Source: Acanthamoeba castellanii str. Neff (taxonomy: Eukaryota > Discosea > Longamoebia > Acanthamoebidae). From it: a stretch of DNA of 29,072 bases. The DNA lies in NCBI RefSeq assembly GCF_000313135.1, contig NW_004457712.1:1037451-1066522 (forward strand). Direction: 5' to 3'. Below, in pieces: positions 1-9,374 of the stretch; position 1 is the stretch's first letter, and each line of letters starts with the position of its first letter. The notes below the pieces were generated by a model. The model was not told the DNA's origin. It did no database searches and worked only from the letters and a program-made list of their open reading frames with translations. The position numbers and the translations under genes are program-made.

Positions 1-236
1 GGCGGCGGTTATGGGTGGCGGCGGTTATGGATGGAGGCGGCGGTGATGGGTGGCGGCGGCGGCGGTTATGGGTGGAGGCGGTGGCGGCTATGGGTGGCGG
101 CGGCGGTGATGGGTGGCGGCGGCGGCGGTTATGGGTGGTGGCGGCGGTTATGGGTGGCGGCGGCGGTTATGGGTGGCGGCGGTGGCGGCGGTTATGGGTG
201 GAGGCGGCGGCGGCGGTGGGTGGCGGTTATGGGTGG
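1..236. repeat. GC-rich minisatellite of ggcggcggttatgggt-like units
   Basis: About eleven imperfect copies of a unit built around (t/c/g)tatgggtggcggcgg run from the left edge to about base 236. Unit lengths vary and are not multiples of three. The same unit is therefore read as Gly-Tyr-Gly-Trp, Val-Met-Gly-Gly or Leu-Trp-Val-Ala in different copies, so no single frame keeps one peptide repeat. That argues for a non-coding minisatellite (intron or intergenic) rather than a glycine-rich protein. The array is cut by the window edge. Confidence 0.7.
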
Positions 237-330
237 CACGCGCACAGGAAGGCGTGGGCGTGCTCGGTGTGCTGGGCGTCGACCCGGAAGAGGTGGTCGC
301 GGTAGGGGACCGGACCCAGGCACCCACCTC
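227..330 (-). other. Possible terminal exon, minus strand, unidentified
   Basis: On the minus strand an open frame follows a plausible acceptor near base 339 and ends at a TAA formed inside the minisatellite. Nearly every codon ends in C or G, as in the real genes of this window, and the peptide includes PVPYRDHLFRVDAQHTEHAH. I do not recognise it. The plus strand of the same bases is also open and G/C-biased, so the strand is uncertain. It may be a relic, since the whole left end is disordered. Confidence 0.2.
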
Positions 331-438
331 CTCCTCTGTCGTGCGTGTGGTGTGGCGTGGTGTGTGTGTCGTGGGTGTGTGTGTCGTGCAACACTCTTCT
401 TCTTACCCTTGTGTCGTGTGGTGGTGTACACCGCACAG

Positions 439-1020
439 CAGCCTGGGGAGCGCTGGTGACGAAGAGGAAGAGGAGCTGGGCCAGCCATGTCTCTCAAGCA
501 TGCCTGTACGTTGGCGCTTCTCTTCTCTTTCTCTCTGATGTTCTTACGTGCACACGCTCAACATTCAGCCGCCCGCGCAAGGCCAAGGACAAGGACGCCT
601 GCAGTGATTGGCCAACCTGCCGAATAAGCTCAACAACATGGGCGCCACCAATCTGTCGTACGTACAACACACACACACACCAACGCACACCAACGCACGC
701 ACATATGCACGCACACACACACACACACACACAACTCACGGTAGGACACAACGCTGACTTTGTGGACGTGTGTAGAGGAAGACCGGGTGGTACCACCAGG
801 CGCTGAAGCTGGGGGGAAGAGGTGCAGCCACTGAAATCAAAGGTACGCCACGCAATGACACGACGCACACGCACGCACACGCACACACGAGAAAGGCTCA
901 CTCTTTGGCGCCTCCTTGCAGAAAAGCAGCAGCTCCACTTCCGGCTGCTCGAGCGGAAGCCCGAGTTCGAGGTCCTCGGATGGCGGCCCTCACGCGCGAG
1001 CGGCGTGGCCGCTGCGTCGC
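439..1020 (+). pseudogene. Unidentified multi-exon plus-strand gene or relic
   Basis: Four exon-like blocks with strongly G/C-ending codons lie at about 439-505, 569-657, 778-842 and 922-1020, separated by CA-rich intron-like DNA with gtac donors and ag acceptors. The last three join in compatible phases and include the peptides LANLPNKLNNMGATNLS, KTGWYHQALKLGG and KQQLHFRLLERKPEFEVLG. The second block changes frame near base 607 (after KAKDKDAC), so one base appears gained or lost. No start codon or clear stop is visible; the last exon runs into a T-rich tract. I do not recognise the family. It could be a decayed gene or a live one with an assembly error. Confidence 0.3.
665..733. repeat. 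CA-rich simple repeat in a putative intron
   Basis: Interrupted (CA)n/(ACGCA)n tract between two exon-like blocks. It resembles the low-complexity filling of introns elsewhere in the window. Confidence 0.6.
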
Positions 1021-1033
1021 TCCTCCGACGCAC

Positions 1034-1136
1034 CTGCTTTTTCGTTCTTTCTTTTTTTTTATTTTTTTATTTCCTTCTTTTCTCTTTTATTTCCTTATTT
1101 TCTCTTTGTGTTCCCTTCTTTTCTCTTTTTATTTCT
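1034..1136. other. T/C-rich tract, no gene seen
   Basis: A run made almost entirely of t with scattered c, a and g separates the unidentified exons from the Bud32 relic. The following stretch to 1314 shows no codon bias on either strand and nothing recognisable. Confidence 0.5.
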
Positions 1137-1314
1137 GGTGGGTTTGCCCTGGGGCGTCGAGCCAGCGCACAGACAGGCCTGAGTAGAGCCTGAGTACCTT
1201 TAGGATCTTGGCCTTGTTCGTTCGCTTCTTCTGGAAGAGAAGAAGAAGAAGAAGGGAGCGAACTGAACGTTGAGAGATAGTAGGGAAAAATAAGGAGGCA
1301 TACCACCAAAAAGA

Positions 1315-2455
1315 ATGGAGTTGGAGACGACAGGGGGCGATCGCAGTTCCGAGGTGTGGGAGAAGGCGGGCATACCTGACGACTTGCGCCCTCTCAATCC
1401 AGAGCTCATCAGCCAGGGCGCTGAGGCTGTACGCCCTCTCCAACTGCATCGATTTCATCTTTTTTATTCTGTTAATTTATTCATCTTGTGCGATCTGGTG
1501 CCGTGCAGCGAGTGTACAAGGCCACCTTCCTGGGGCGGCCAACGATCGTCAAGGAGCGGTTCACCAAAGCCTACCGCCTGCCTGAGCTCGACGTCAAGCT
1601 CAACCAGTCCCGCATCACGCAGGTGCGCCCACCGACGACAACGCGTGTGCGTGTGCGGTGGTGCGGCAACTGAACGTGTGTGCGTGTGCGGTGGTGCGTG
1701 TGCGGTGGAGCAGGAGGCGCGATGCCTGGTAAAGGGACGGGCGGCCGGGGTCTTTTTCGTGGACCACCCGACCAAGCGGCTCTGAGCACACCGAGGGCCA
1801 GGCCGTCAAGCACTTCCTCTTCGCCCGCGGCACCCAAAGCCCCGGTACTTACTTACTTCACTCTCGCACTTGCGCACACGGCACACGGCACACGGCACAC
1901 GACACACGACACAGAGCCTCGCTCGCGCGAACAGAAGCTGATGTTGTGTGCACTTAAACAAACAGAGGCGCTGGAGCTCGGAGCGCAGATCGGGCAGACG
2001 CTGGGCTGCCTCCACAATGCGGGGGTCATACACGGCGATCTCACCTCCAATATGATGATCAAGGAGGACGGTTCCCTCGTACGACCAACGACCAACGACA
2101 CATTGCCATGGGCTGCTTTTTATTCATGTGTGTTGTGTGTGTCTGTCGTGTGTGCGCGTCGTGCGGTTCCACGCTGCGGTCGACCTCTACGTGCTCGAGC
2201 GCGTCTTCACCTCGACCCACCCCTCCTCTCAGGAGCTGGTACGCGTCCAAGACCCACGAATTCGCCACGGGCGATTCGTTTTCCAGCGTCTACACACACA
2301 CACACACACTTCACGACACGCACCGTACACCACACACGGACACGACGCACGCACCTGACGCGGTGCCAATAATCAATCATAGTTCGTGTGCATCATCGAG
2401 GAGTACCGCAAGAGCGCCAACAAGTCCAAGACTGTGCTCCCACGACTTGAAGAAG
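1315..2455 (+). pseudogene. bud32-like: Broken Bud32/TP53RK (KEOPS kinase) gene
   Basis: Bud32/PRPK is the small atypical kinase/ATPase of the KEOPS complex, which makes N6-threonylcarbamoyl-adenosine on tRNA. Exons 1315-1428 and 1509-1622 join in frame and give the glycine loop ISQGAEARVYKATF and the VIK-type lysine (PTIVKERF). The third exon (1714-1844) matches EARxLxxxRxAG and VFFVD, but about five family residues between these are absent and a stop appears at 1764-1766; the conserved text resumes one frame over (EGQAVKHFLF). Exon 1966-2078 has the catalytic loop as HGDLTSNM, one residue shorter than HGDLTTSN. The exon that should carry DFG is absent: only about 90 bases separate it from the AVDLYVLERVFTSTHPSS block (about 2166-2238). 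A penultimate exon (2383-2455) ends at a good donor, but the RGRKRSMVG tail is missing. It is either a pseudogene or a badly assembled gene. Confidence 0.8.
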
Positions 2456-2482
2456 GTGCGGATACCCTGTTTGCTAACCGAG

Positions 2483-2617
2483 CTATCGCCCGAGCGGGAC
2501 GTCCTCCACGGCCGACCGGTACAGGATCTTGGGTTCGAGGAAGATGACCGGATTGGGGTCGCGGATGCTGCTCAGCAGCAGACCCTTGGCCTCCTTGGGC
2601 GTGCTGGGCATCGCCAC
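2483..2617 (-). pseudogene. BCKDHB-like: Lone exon fragment of branched-chain 2-oxoacid dehydrogenase E1 beta
   Basis: The minus strand after an acceptor (cacgcag, 2624-2618) reads [20 protein letters not shown] and continues through [20 protein letters not shown] before a stop at 2483-2485. This matches the central part of BCKDHB, the thiamine-diphosphate-dependent E1 beta subunit of the mitochondrial branched-chain complex, just before its transketolase C-terminal domain. No other BCKDHB exon is near: the next sequence is the 3' side of the Bud32 relic, on the opposite strand. The upstream neighbour is an F-box exon whose phase (1) does not fit this exon (0), so the two are not one gene. 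It is a gene fragment by translocation, or an assembly join. Confidence 0.75.
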
Positions 2618-2721
2618 CTGCGTGTGCGACACGCACACGACACGACACGCACACGACACGACACCATGTGAACTGAGCACATCACAGGGGGCCAGAACAA
2701 GAGGAGAAAGAAGAGGGAAAC

Positions 2722-2833
2722 CTGGTTTGGTCTTGGGTCCGCCAAAGCACAGGGAATGAAGGGAGTGCCAGAGCGTCTCGTCGTACGCCATTTCGCGCCA
2801 CTGCGAACACACCAGCCGCAACGTCGCCATCAC
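2722..2833 (-). pseudogene. Lone F-box exon fragment
   Basis: On the minus strand, after tttccag, 37 codons read [20 protein letters not shown] and then [18 protein letters not shown] before a gtttcc donor. The pattern (LRLVC..WR.lAyDe.LW.sL) is the second half of an F-box, the motif that binds Skp1 in SCF ubiquitin ligases. The first half (LPxExL...) and any substrate-binding repeats are not found nearby. The exon ends in phase 1 and does not join in frame to the E1 beta exon downstream. It is probably a displaced fragment like its neighbours. Confidence 0.6.
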
Positions 2834-2966
2834 CTGGAAATAGACCGACACTTTTTTCAGTTTTCGCAGTTTTCACGACGTTTTCCAACTGCACTCCGAA
2901 ACGAAAAATGGCCAAACGGTTGGCTCGGGGGCGGGAGAGAAGATTGACCCCACGCCATCTATTCAA

Positions 2967-4888
2967 ATGGAGCAGCCCCAACAACACCTACCCACCCATA
3001 CACAGCCGCAGTCCCTCCCACCGGGCCTGAACGTCACTGGACCGCCCTACTTTGGCACATTCAACCGTCCCGCGCGACAGCAGGTACGATCACCTGTCAA
3101 TCCAATAGAACATGATAAGATGGTGGTTCTTAGTCACTACGATCACAGGCAGACGAAGTAGAGAAATGGGATACCGATGCGACGGATTACAACATCTGGT
3201 ACAACAAGAAATGTGGTGACTACCGCTCCAAGCGAATCGATGGCCGGTAGCGTATCCACGCTCATTACGAGACTGTTGCTTTTCAACAAATGCTTATCTC
3301 CGCATGCACTCACCCATTCCACTTAGAGAGAACGCCGCACATCGATGTCAAATTTTGAAAGATGCTGGCATCACAAGATCAGACGAGAACTCCTACATCT
3401 GCGTTTACTTTGCACGAGGCAAATGCGTGAGGGTGCGCAAACACGCAGGCCTGTCTCCTTTGTTGATTTTCTACTAACGCTCCTGACAACTGCTGCTGTG
3501 TGATCCAGGGGGCAGATTGCACTTTTCACCACCGAATTCCAGATGAGCGAGACGATGCCAGGCTCGACATCACTTACGACGTCTTTGGTCGCGAGCGCCA
3601 CCGGTACGCTGACTGTCCTCCTCCACCACTGCGTGTGATTGGCCTCCTCACTCTCGCGTGTGCGTGGCATGCCCACAGCACGGACCGAGACGACATGGGA
3701 GGAGTGGGCACATTTTCGAGGGACAACCGCACCTTGTACATAGGCGGCGTGCGGAGGGTCAAAGGCGTGGATCTGCAGGAGCTCATAGTGCGCAACTTCA
3801 TCGAGGTACCGTTGTTTGTTGTTTGTTTGTTTGTTGTTCTTGTTCAACCCCGCCCTTCCTGCGTCCCTCCCCTGCACGTTGTTTGGAGGGGGGGGGCTTG
3901 GCAGGCCCTGCTGTCCGTGGCCACTCGCTGACTGTCACCTGGCGTTTACCCAGTTTGGCGAACTCGAGTCGGTGCGCGTCATCTGGGACAAGTCGATCGC
4001 TTTCGTGCGCTACAAGCTGCGAGCCGCTTCCGAGTTTGCCAAGGAGGCCATGGCGGACCAGGTCTGCCCAGCTCCCACAAGAGGCTCCCTTATCCAGTAG
4101 TAACGGAGGGCTAACCCTTTTGTCATTGGGGGGGGGGGATCGTGCAGAGCTTGGGCTACAAGGAGGTGCTCAACGTGCGGTGGGCCAACGAAGACCCCAA
4201 TCCACGGTCCCAGCGCGAAAAGGCATTCGCTGTCGCCAACCAGGCCTACAACGCCGTCATGGCTCACGGAGGCCCCGCGCCCTACCCCGACATGTCCACC
4301 CTCGGAACGGGCGATGCCTATCCCACCACCGATGGCCAGTACTCGGAGGCCGCCGTGCCCGCCGAGTACCAGCAGGCCCTCCAGTACGCGAGCACCTACT
4401 ACCCCGGCACCACACACCAGCCCCCCTACGACCCGGCGGCGGGTGGCGTGCCGCAGGAGGAGTCCGCGCTCTCCCTACTCTCCGCCTACGACGTCGACAG
4501 CTACGCCGACAGGTACGGCTCGTCCACCGACGACCAGCAGCCGCCGCCTGCCGGAGAAGCTGCCGAACAGCAGGCCAGCGGCGTGGTATCGGCCACGACT
4601 GTGCAGGACCAGCAACAAGTGCAGGCGGACTACACTTCCGACCAGTGGCGGCAGTGGTACATGTACTACTACGGCTACGTGCCCGCCGAGCTGCCGTCGG
4701 CCGGTGGCGCCGAAACCGCAACGGTGGCCACCAGCGGCGGCACACCCGCCCCGGCGACGCCAGCCAGCGGACCGGCCATCCACCCTCAACCCAGCGGCGT
4801 AGGCGTGGGGGTCCTGGCGACACCACCGGGAACAGCAGCAACGGACCACCAGGAGGACGCTCCCGCCAAAAAGCTGCGCACCCAGTGA
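2967..4888 (+). CDS. CWC2: Pre-mRNA splicing factor CWC2/RBM22-like
   Basis: The seven exons are 2967-3083, 3149-3246, 3327-3432, 3509-3603, 3679-3805, 3954-4061 and 4148-4888; they join in frame to 463 residues. Cwc2/RBM22 belongs to the NineTeen complex and contacts U6 snRNA and the intron near the spliceosome's catalytic centre. Residues about 46-71 carry the family block DTDATDYNIWYNKKCGD. A CCCH zinc finger follows (C97-x7-C105-x5-C111-x3-H115, split by an intron), then the conserved RDDMGGVGTF link. The RRM has RNP2 at LYIGGV (158-163) and RNP1 at SIAFVRYK (195-202), ending in AKEAMADQ and LNVRWANEDPNP. The C-terminal half, about 200 residues rich in Tyr, Gln, Ala and Pro, is unique and probably disordered; it ends KKLRTQ. 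The first ATG gives a short disordered leader; no better start is seen. Confidence 0.92.
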
Positions 4889-5347
4889 CAGTTGTCGGCT
4901 AATTGTGCACTAAAGCTGTACGTTTTGTGGGTGTGTAGCTGCGCGGAGTTAATTAGGTGGGGAGATTGGGGAAAATTGGTGGCCATTTGATTTTTTCCCA
5001 TCGCACGGCCAATGGGAAGTTGCTAGCCGTTTGTGTGTCATTTTTTCAACTTCCCTTCCTCGCGCGCAAGCCACGCCCAACGGTCACCGCCGGCAGCTCC
5101 CCCCCTTGTTCCCGCCACCAACCCATTCTCCCGCCTTCGTGCCGCCGTAACGGTCGGCCCACCAACTGCACGGCCGTTGATCGCCCTACACTTCTCCACC
5201 TCACCTCGCGCCTACACAGCCGGCCGTCAGTTGGGTTATTCTTCTTCTTATGACCTAGGCGGATCTAGGCCAGAGATTCCATCCCATCTTCCCATCCTTC
5301 AATCGAGAAGCAGCCGAAGTACCACCACCTCAAAAGTACGAACGTTC
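4889..5347. other. Intergenic region between CWC2 and MYB genes
   Basis: This stretch holds the CWC2 3' end and the MYB 5' leader. It is more AT-rich just after the CWC2 stop (tttttcccatc around 4990) and C-rich after 5090. The MYB reading frame stays open upstream to an ATG at 5033, but that extension has a Ser/Pro/Arg composition and no conserved motif, so it is more likely leader than protein. No RNA gene or repeat is seen. Confidence 0.5.
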
Positions 5348-7514
5348 ATGGAGCCCTTACGCTGCGGCAAACTATCGACGATGGAGCTAGCGCAGCTTGA
5401 CGACGACGATAATGAACCGTGCGATCCCCATCTTCTGAGCCTGTGCGTCAAGCTCGAGCAGCGGACCAGTCGAGGCCAGCTTGATGACTTTGACGAAGAT
5501 GACGACTTGGACGACTGCGAAGATGACGACGAGCTGGACTGCGACGACGATGACCTCGAACGCTCGGCCATCATTCCCGGCGGCGAGAAGCAGTCGAGCA
5601 AAAGGTGCGAGCGTGCTCTTCCTTGTTGGTCCAACAGGCGTCGCGGTTATATTAATTTGGCGTCGACTGGTTGGCTGTTCTCCTGTTTCGCATCTCCGCC
5701 GCTCACCCCCCCCCTCTCTTTTTTTCGCTCTCTCCTCTCACTCTCTCTCTCACGCCCACGCCCACACTACACACACAGCAAGCAGACGGTGCGGCGGTCG
5801 TCGCGGGGCAAGTGGACCAAGGAGGAGGACGAGCTGCTGCGCCGCGCGGTGGAGCTGCACAAGGGCAAGAACTGGAAGACCATCGCGTCGTACTTCCACG
5901 GGCGCACCAACGTGCAGTGCCTCCACCGCTGGCAGAAGGTCCTCAACCCGCAGCTGGTCAAGGGTCCGTGGACCAAGGAGGAGGACGAGCTCCTCCGCAA
6001 GTACGTCTCCATCTACGGCCCCAAGACCTGGGCCCTCATCGCCAAGGAGCTCGGCGGCCGCATCGGCAAGCAGTGCCGCGAGCGGTACGCCGACCACGAC
6101 CACGACCACCACCACGACCACCACGACCACCACCCCAATTGCCCCCTCCCTCCCTCTCCCCGTTGGGCACGTGCCTCGAACGGTTGCTGACGTGGTGTGT
6201 GTGTCGTGTGTGCCTTCGGGGGGGGGTAGGTGGTACAACAACCTCAATCCGGCGATCAAGCGGGACGCGTGGCTGGCCGAGGAGGACCAGATCATATTCG
6301 AGGCCCAGCAGAGGCTCGGCAACCGGTGGGTGGAGATCGCCAAGCTGCTGCCCGGCCGCACGCCCAACGCCATCAAGAACCACTGGAACTCCAAACTACA
6401 GAAGTACGTCCTCGTCAAGCACACCGACGGCTCCCAGGAGCTACACCTCAAGGACGCCTCCGCCTCCGGGACCGCCACCGCCGCAGCCGCCACCACCGGC
6501 AAGGACAAGGACAAGAAGGGCTCTGGGTCGGCCTCGTCGTCGGCTTGCACGTCAGCTTCGTCGTCGCCCGACATCGGCGCGGTCACGTCGGTAACCGGCG
6601 GCGTCGGGTCGTCGCGGCCCAGGAAGCGCGCTCGGACGGCGTCGGCGCCGCTCAAAGAGCCCAAGGTCGACCCCGACGCCCAGGACCGGTCGCCCTCCTC
6701 CGCCTACCAGTCGCTCTACCACCACCACGACCACCACCGCCACCACCACCCCCGCCACCCGTTCTCCCACCACCACTTTGCGGCTGCCGGTTGCTTAGAG
6801 TCGGCACCCGCTTCGTCTCCCACCTCCGCCGCCATCATCACTTCGACGTCGGCCTATCCCTCGTCACCACCGCTGCCCTCTACCGCCGCGTACCCCCCTC
6901 TGCCGACGATACACGCCGGCGCGCCATCGCACAGCCGCAAGCGCCACTCGACTGCACTGATGGAGGACGTCGTGGGAAGCGAGGAGGACCAGCTGCTGCT
7001 CCACTCGTGCGGACCCTCGTCCGACGACTTGGCCACGAGCACGACGACGACGCGCAGCACCTGCACGAGCGCCCACGGCTCCCGCCTGCCGTCGCCGCTT
7101 CTCGATCGCTTTTCCGAGTTCCCCGACGGAAGCGACAGCGCGGACCACCACCGCCACCATGCGCCCTTTGCTCACAACGGTCGCCTCCACCCAGTCGTCA
7201 AGCCGGAGCCCTCCGCGCTCGACCACCACCAGCAGCAGCACCACCAGGCACACCCCGTCAAGGCTGAGCCGTTGTTCGAAGACGAGGACAGCCTCTCGGC
7301 CGAACTGCGACATTTCGTGTTTGCGCACACCTCCACCGGCCACCACCGCACATCGAGCGACGGCGACGAGGAAGCGCTCGCGGTGGCCCTCGACCCGTTC
7401 GACCAGAACTCGACGCCTTTCGAGCAGCTGGCGCCCATCGAGCCCCTCGAGTTCGACCAGCTCAATTCGTCGCGCCTCCTCGACCTCCCCTCGGAGCTGC
7501 TGCCCTCTATCTAG
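5348..7514 (+). CDS. Three-repeat (R1R2R3) MYB transcription factor
   Basis: Exons 5348-5604, 5779-6084 and 6230-7514 join in frame (both introns in phase 2) to 615 residues. The N-terminus has a very acidic block (about residues 40-75, Asp/Glu runs) followed by R1 (about 95-146; W98, W118, W137), R2 (146-197; [20 protein letters not shown]) and R3 (198-249; [20 protein letters not shown] ending [14 protein letters not shown]). Three complete MYB repeats with spaced tryptophans mark the animal c-Myb / plant MYB3R class, which binds AACNG-type elements and often controls G2/M genes; the target here is unknown. The remaining 360 residues are low complexity, with His-rich tracts (around 6718-6775 and 7146-7250), Ser/Thr/Ala runs and two VKPEP/VKAEP motifs that resemble sumoylation sites. 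The second intron splits the R2 recognition helix (CRER/WYNNL). The start is the first ATG before the acidic block. Confidence 0.9.
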
Positions 7515-7866
7515 CCCTGCCCCCCCCCCCCCGGACGCCCCCAACGGCGGGCTGTAGAGGCAGCCCGCAATCCCCCCCCCTCCAATCTCTCTCTTTTCTT
7601 CTTGTTGTTGTTGTAAGTACCTTCCCCCCCCCCGGGGAGCCTCCCTGCGCGTGTAGCATATAACCCCACCTCTCCCCATCGATCGTTTGTAGATACCTCA
7701 CCTACGCATGTCTCTTATCCTCCTCCTCCTGTAAATACATCTTCTTCGTCTTCTGTTCGCTCTCCTCTCTCTCTCTCTGGTTCCGTTGAAGAAGAAAGAG
7801 AAAGCGGGTACAAAACTTCGTTGGCCGTTTTGTGTCTCCTGATCCACCTGACATCACGAGGCACAC
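7515..7866. other. Intergenic region between MYB and TFIIS genes
   Basis: It contains several poly-C runs (about 7520-7531, 7573-7581, 7626-7635), TC-rich tracts and short T runs. No open frame with the window's codon bias is present on either strand. It presumably carries the MYB 3' UTR and the TFIIS promoter. The last bases before the TFIIS ATG (catcacgaggcacac) show no clear TATA box. Confidence 0.5.
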
Positions 7867-9233
7867 ATGGAAGAGCTCGCACGACTGAAGAAGAAGCTTG
7901 AGAAGGCGATCACCGATGCAGACGAAAATGAGGCACTCGATGTCATTCGTGCACTTGATCGAGTGACCATCACCGTGGATTCTCTCGGGGTACATCTTGC
8001 ACCAATCCACCATTCAATGCAACAAGATTTGAGATTGGATTGGGTAAGATTTAACGAATTCCACCGGGGATGTACAGAAAACGAAGATTGGTCTGGCCGT
8101 GGGCAAGTTGAGGAAGCATGAAAACACAACCTTGGCGGGCGAAGCCACCAAGTTGGTCACGAAATGGAAGAAGGCAGTGGCAGATCAAACCCCCACGAAG
8201 CCCAATTTCCCTTCCAATTCCTCCTCTACCTCCCCCGCCCCCGTTAAGAAGGAGGCGCCTCTTTCGCCCACCCCCTCCATCTCTTCATCTACTACTACTA
8301 CTACCACCACCGCAGCCCCCTCTTCGCCCAGCACGCCCAAGAAAATCAAGGCCGAAGATGGCGCCGGCGCCACCACTATTAATGGCAGCGGGACCCCCAT
8401 CAAACAGGAGAGGCCCTTGACCGTCACGCCTCGCAAGAGAACCACTCCCACCACGTCCCCCTCCCTCGCCATGAGCCCCATCCCCACCTCGCCCACGCTC
8501 GCCGCCGCCGCCGCCCCGAAGGCCGAGACCAAGCGACCAGCACCCATCAAGCTCAACGACGCCACGCGCCAGAAGTGCTTCGAGATGCTCGCCGAAGCTC
8601 TCGAGCAGTCGGAATCGGGTACGCACCCACCCACCCACTGCATAGTCCTCCTCCTCCTCCTCCTCTCCGCTTCTCTGTCGCTGCCGCTGCCGACCCGCTA
8701 CGACGCTTCTGCTTCGTCGTGATGGTGCTGGTGCAGATGCGGACTACTTCGAGCTGGCGCTCGACATCGAGGCGGAGATGTTTAAGCTCTTTGGAGAGAC
8801 CAACCCCAACTACAAGGCCAAGTTCCGCCAGCTCTTCATGAACCTCAAGAACGTCAAGAACCACGACCTCCGGCTTGGCGTTCTCAACGGCCACATCTCC
8901 CCCGAGCGCCTGTGCCAGATGACATCCCAGGTTTGCAACCTTCTCGCCCCCCCCCCGGTTGTTGGCTGTCAGCTCTGCCCTCACCGCGCCGCGCTGGCAC
9001 TTGCGCAGGAGTTGGCGAGCAAGGAGCTGCAGGAGCAGAGGAAGGCGCTGGAGGAGGCCTGCCTGAAGGAGGCCATCCGCGGCGGCCAGAAGCAAGCGAC
9101 GACCAACATGTTCCGCTGCCACAAGTGCAAGAAGCGGGAGTGCACCTACTACCAGCTCCAGACGCGCTCCGCTGACGAACCCATGACCACCTTCGTCCAG
9201 TGCACCAACTGCAACAACCGTTGGCGCTTCTAA
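7867..9233 (+). CDS. TFIIS: Transcription elongation factor TFIIS
   Basis: Exons 7867-7989, 8078-8618, 8737-8930 and 9009-9233 join in frame to 360 residues. TFIIS rescues backtracked RNA polymerase II by stimulating cleavage of the nascent RNA. The N-terminal four-helix LW-type domain (about 1-85, with KIGLAVGKLRKH and TKWKKAV) is followed by a Ser/Thr/Pro linker of about 110 residues. The central polymerase-binding domain (about 200-285) includes NYKAKFRQLFMNLKN and LRLGVLNGHISPERL. The C-terminal zinc ribbon starts at FRCHKCKKREC and ends CTNCNNRWRF; its hairpin has the acidic Asp-Glu pair (RSADEP) that reaches into the polymerase active site. All parts of the family are present, so it should be functional. 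It converges on VPS51, whose stop lies 142 bases downstream. Confidence 0.95.
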
Positions 9234-9374
9234 TAGTTTTTAAACCCCAAAAAACAAAAAAAAGGGAGGTTCAAAGAACACAAACTTTATGGGCCAGGGC
9301 CAGGCCCATTGCCATCATTGTACTTGGACCCATTGCGTGCCATCTGTAGTTGTTGTTGGTAGTTGTTGACCACA

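Noticed and set aside
31..459. Glycine-rich protein coded by the left-end repeat
   Set aside because: The repeat unit is not a multiple of three and no frame keeps one peptide period; the open frames are a by-product of G-rich DNA with few stops.
4257..4841. Large open frames antisense to CWC2, MYB, TFIIS and ankyrin exons
   Set aside because: They are Arg/Pro/Ala-rich shadows caused by G/C-ending codons on the coding strand, with no splice logic or family match.
5033..5347. N-terminal extension of the MYB protein from an upstream ATG
   Set aside because: The frame is open, but its composition and codon use are unlike the coding parts and it has no conserved motif; the ATG at 5348 directly precedes the acidic block.
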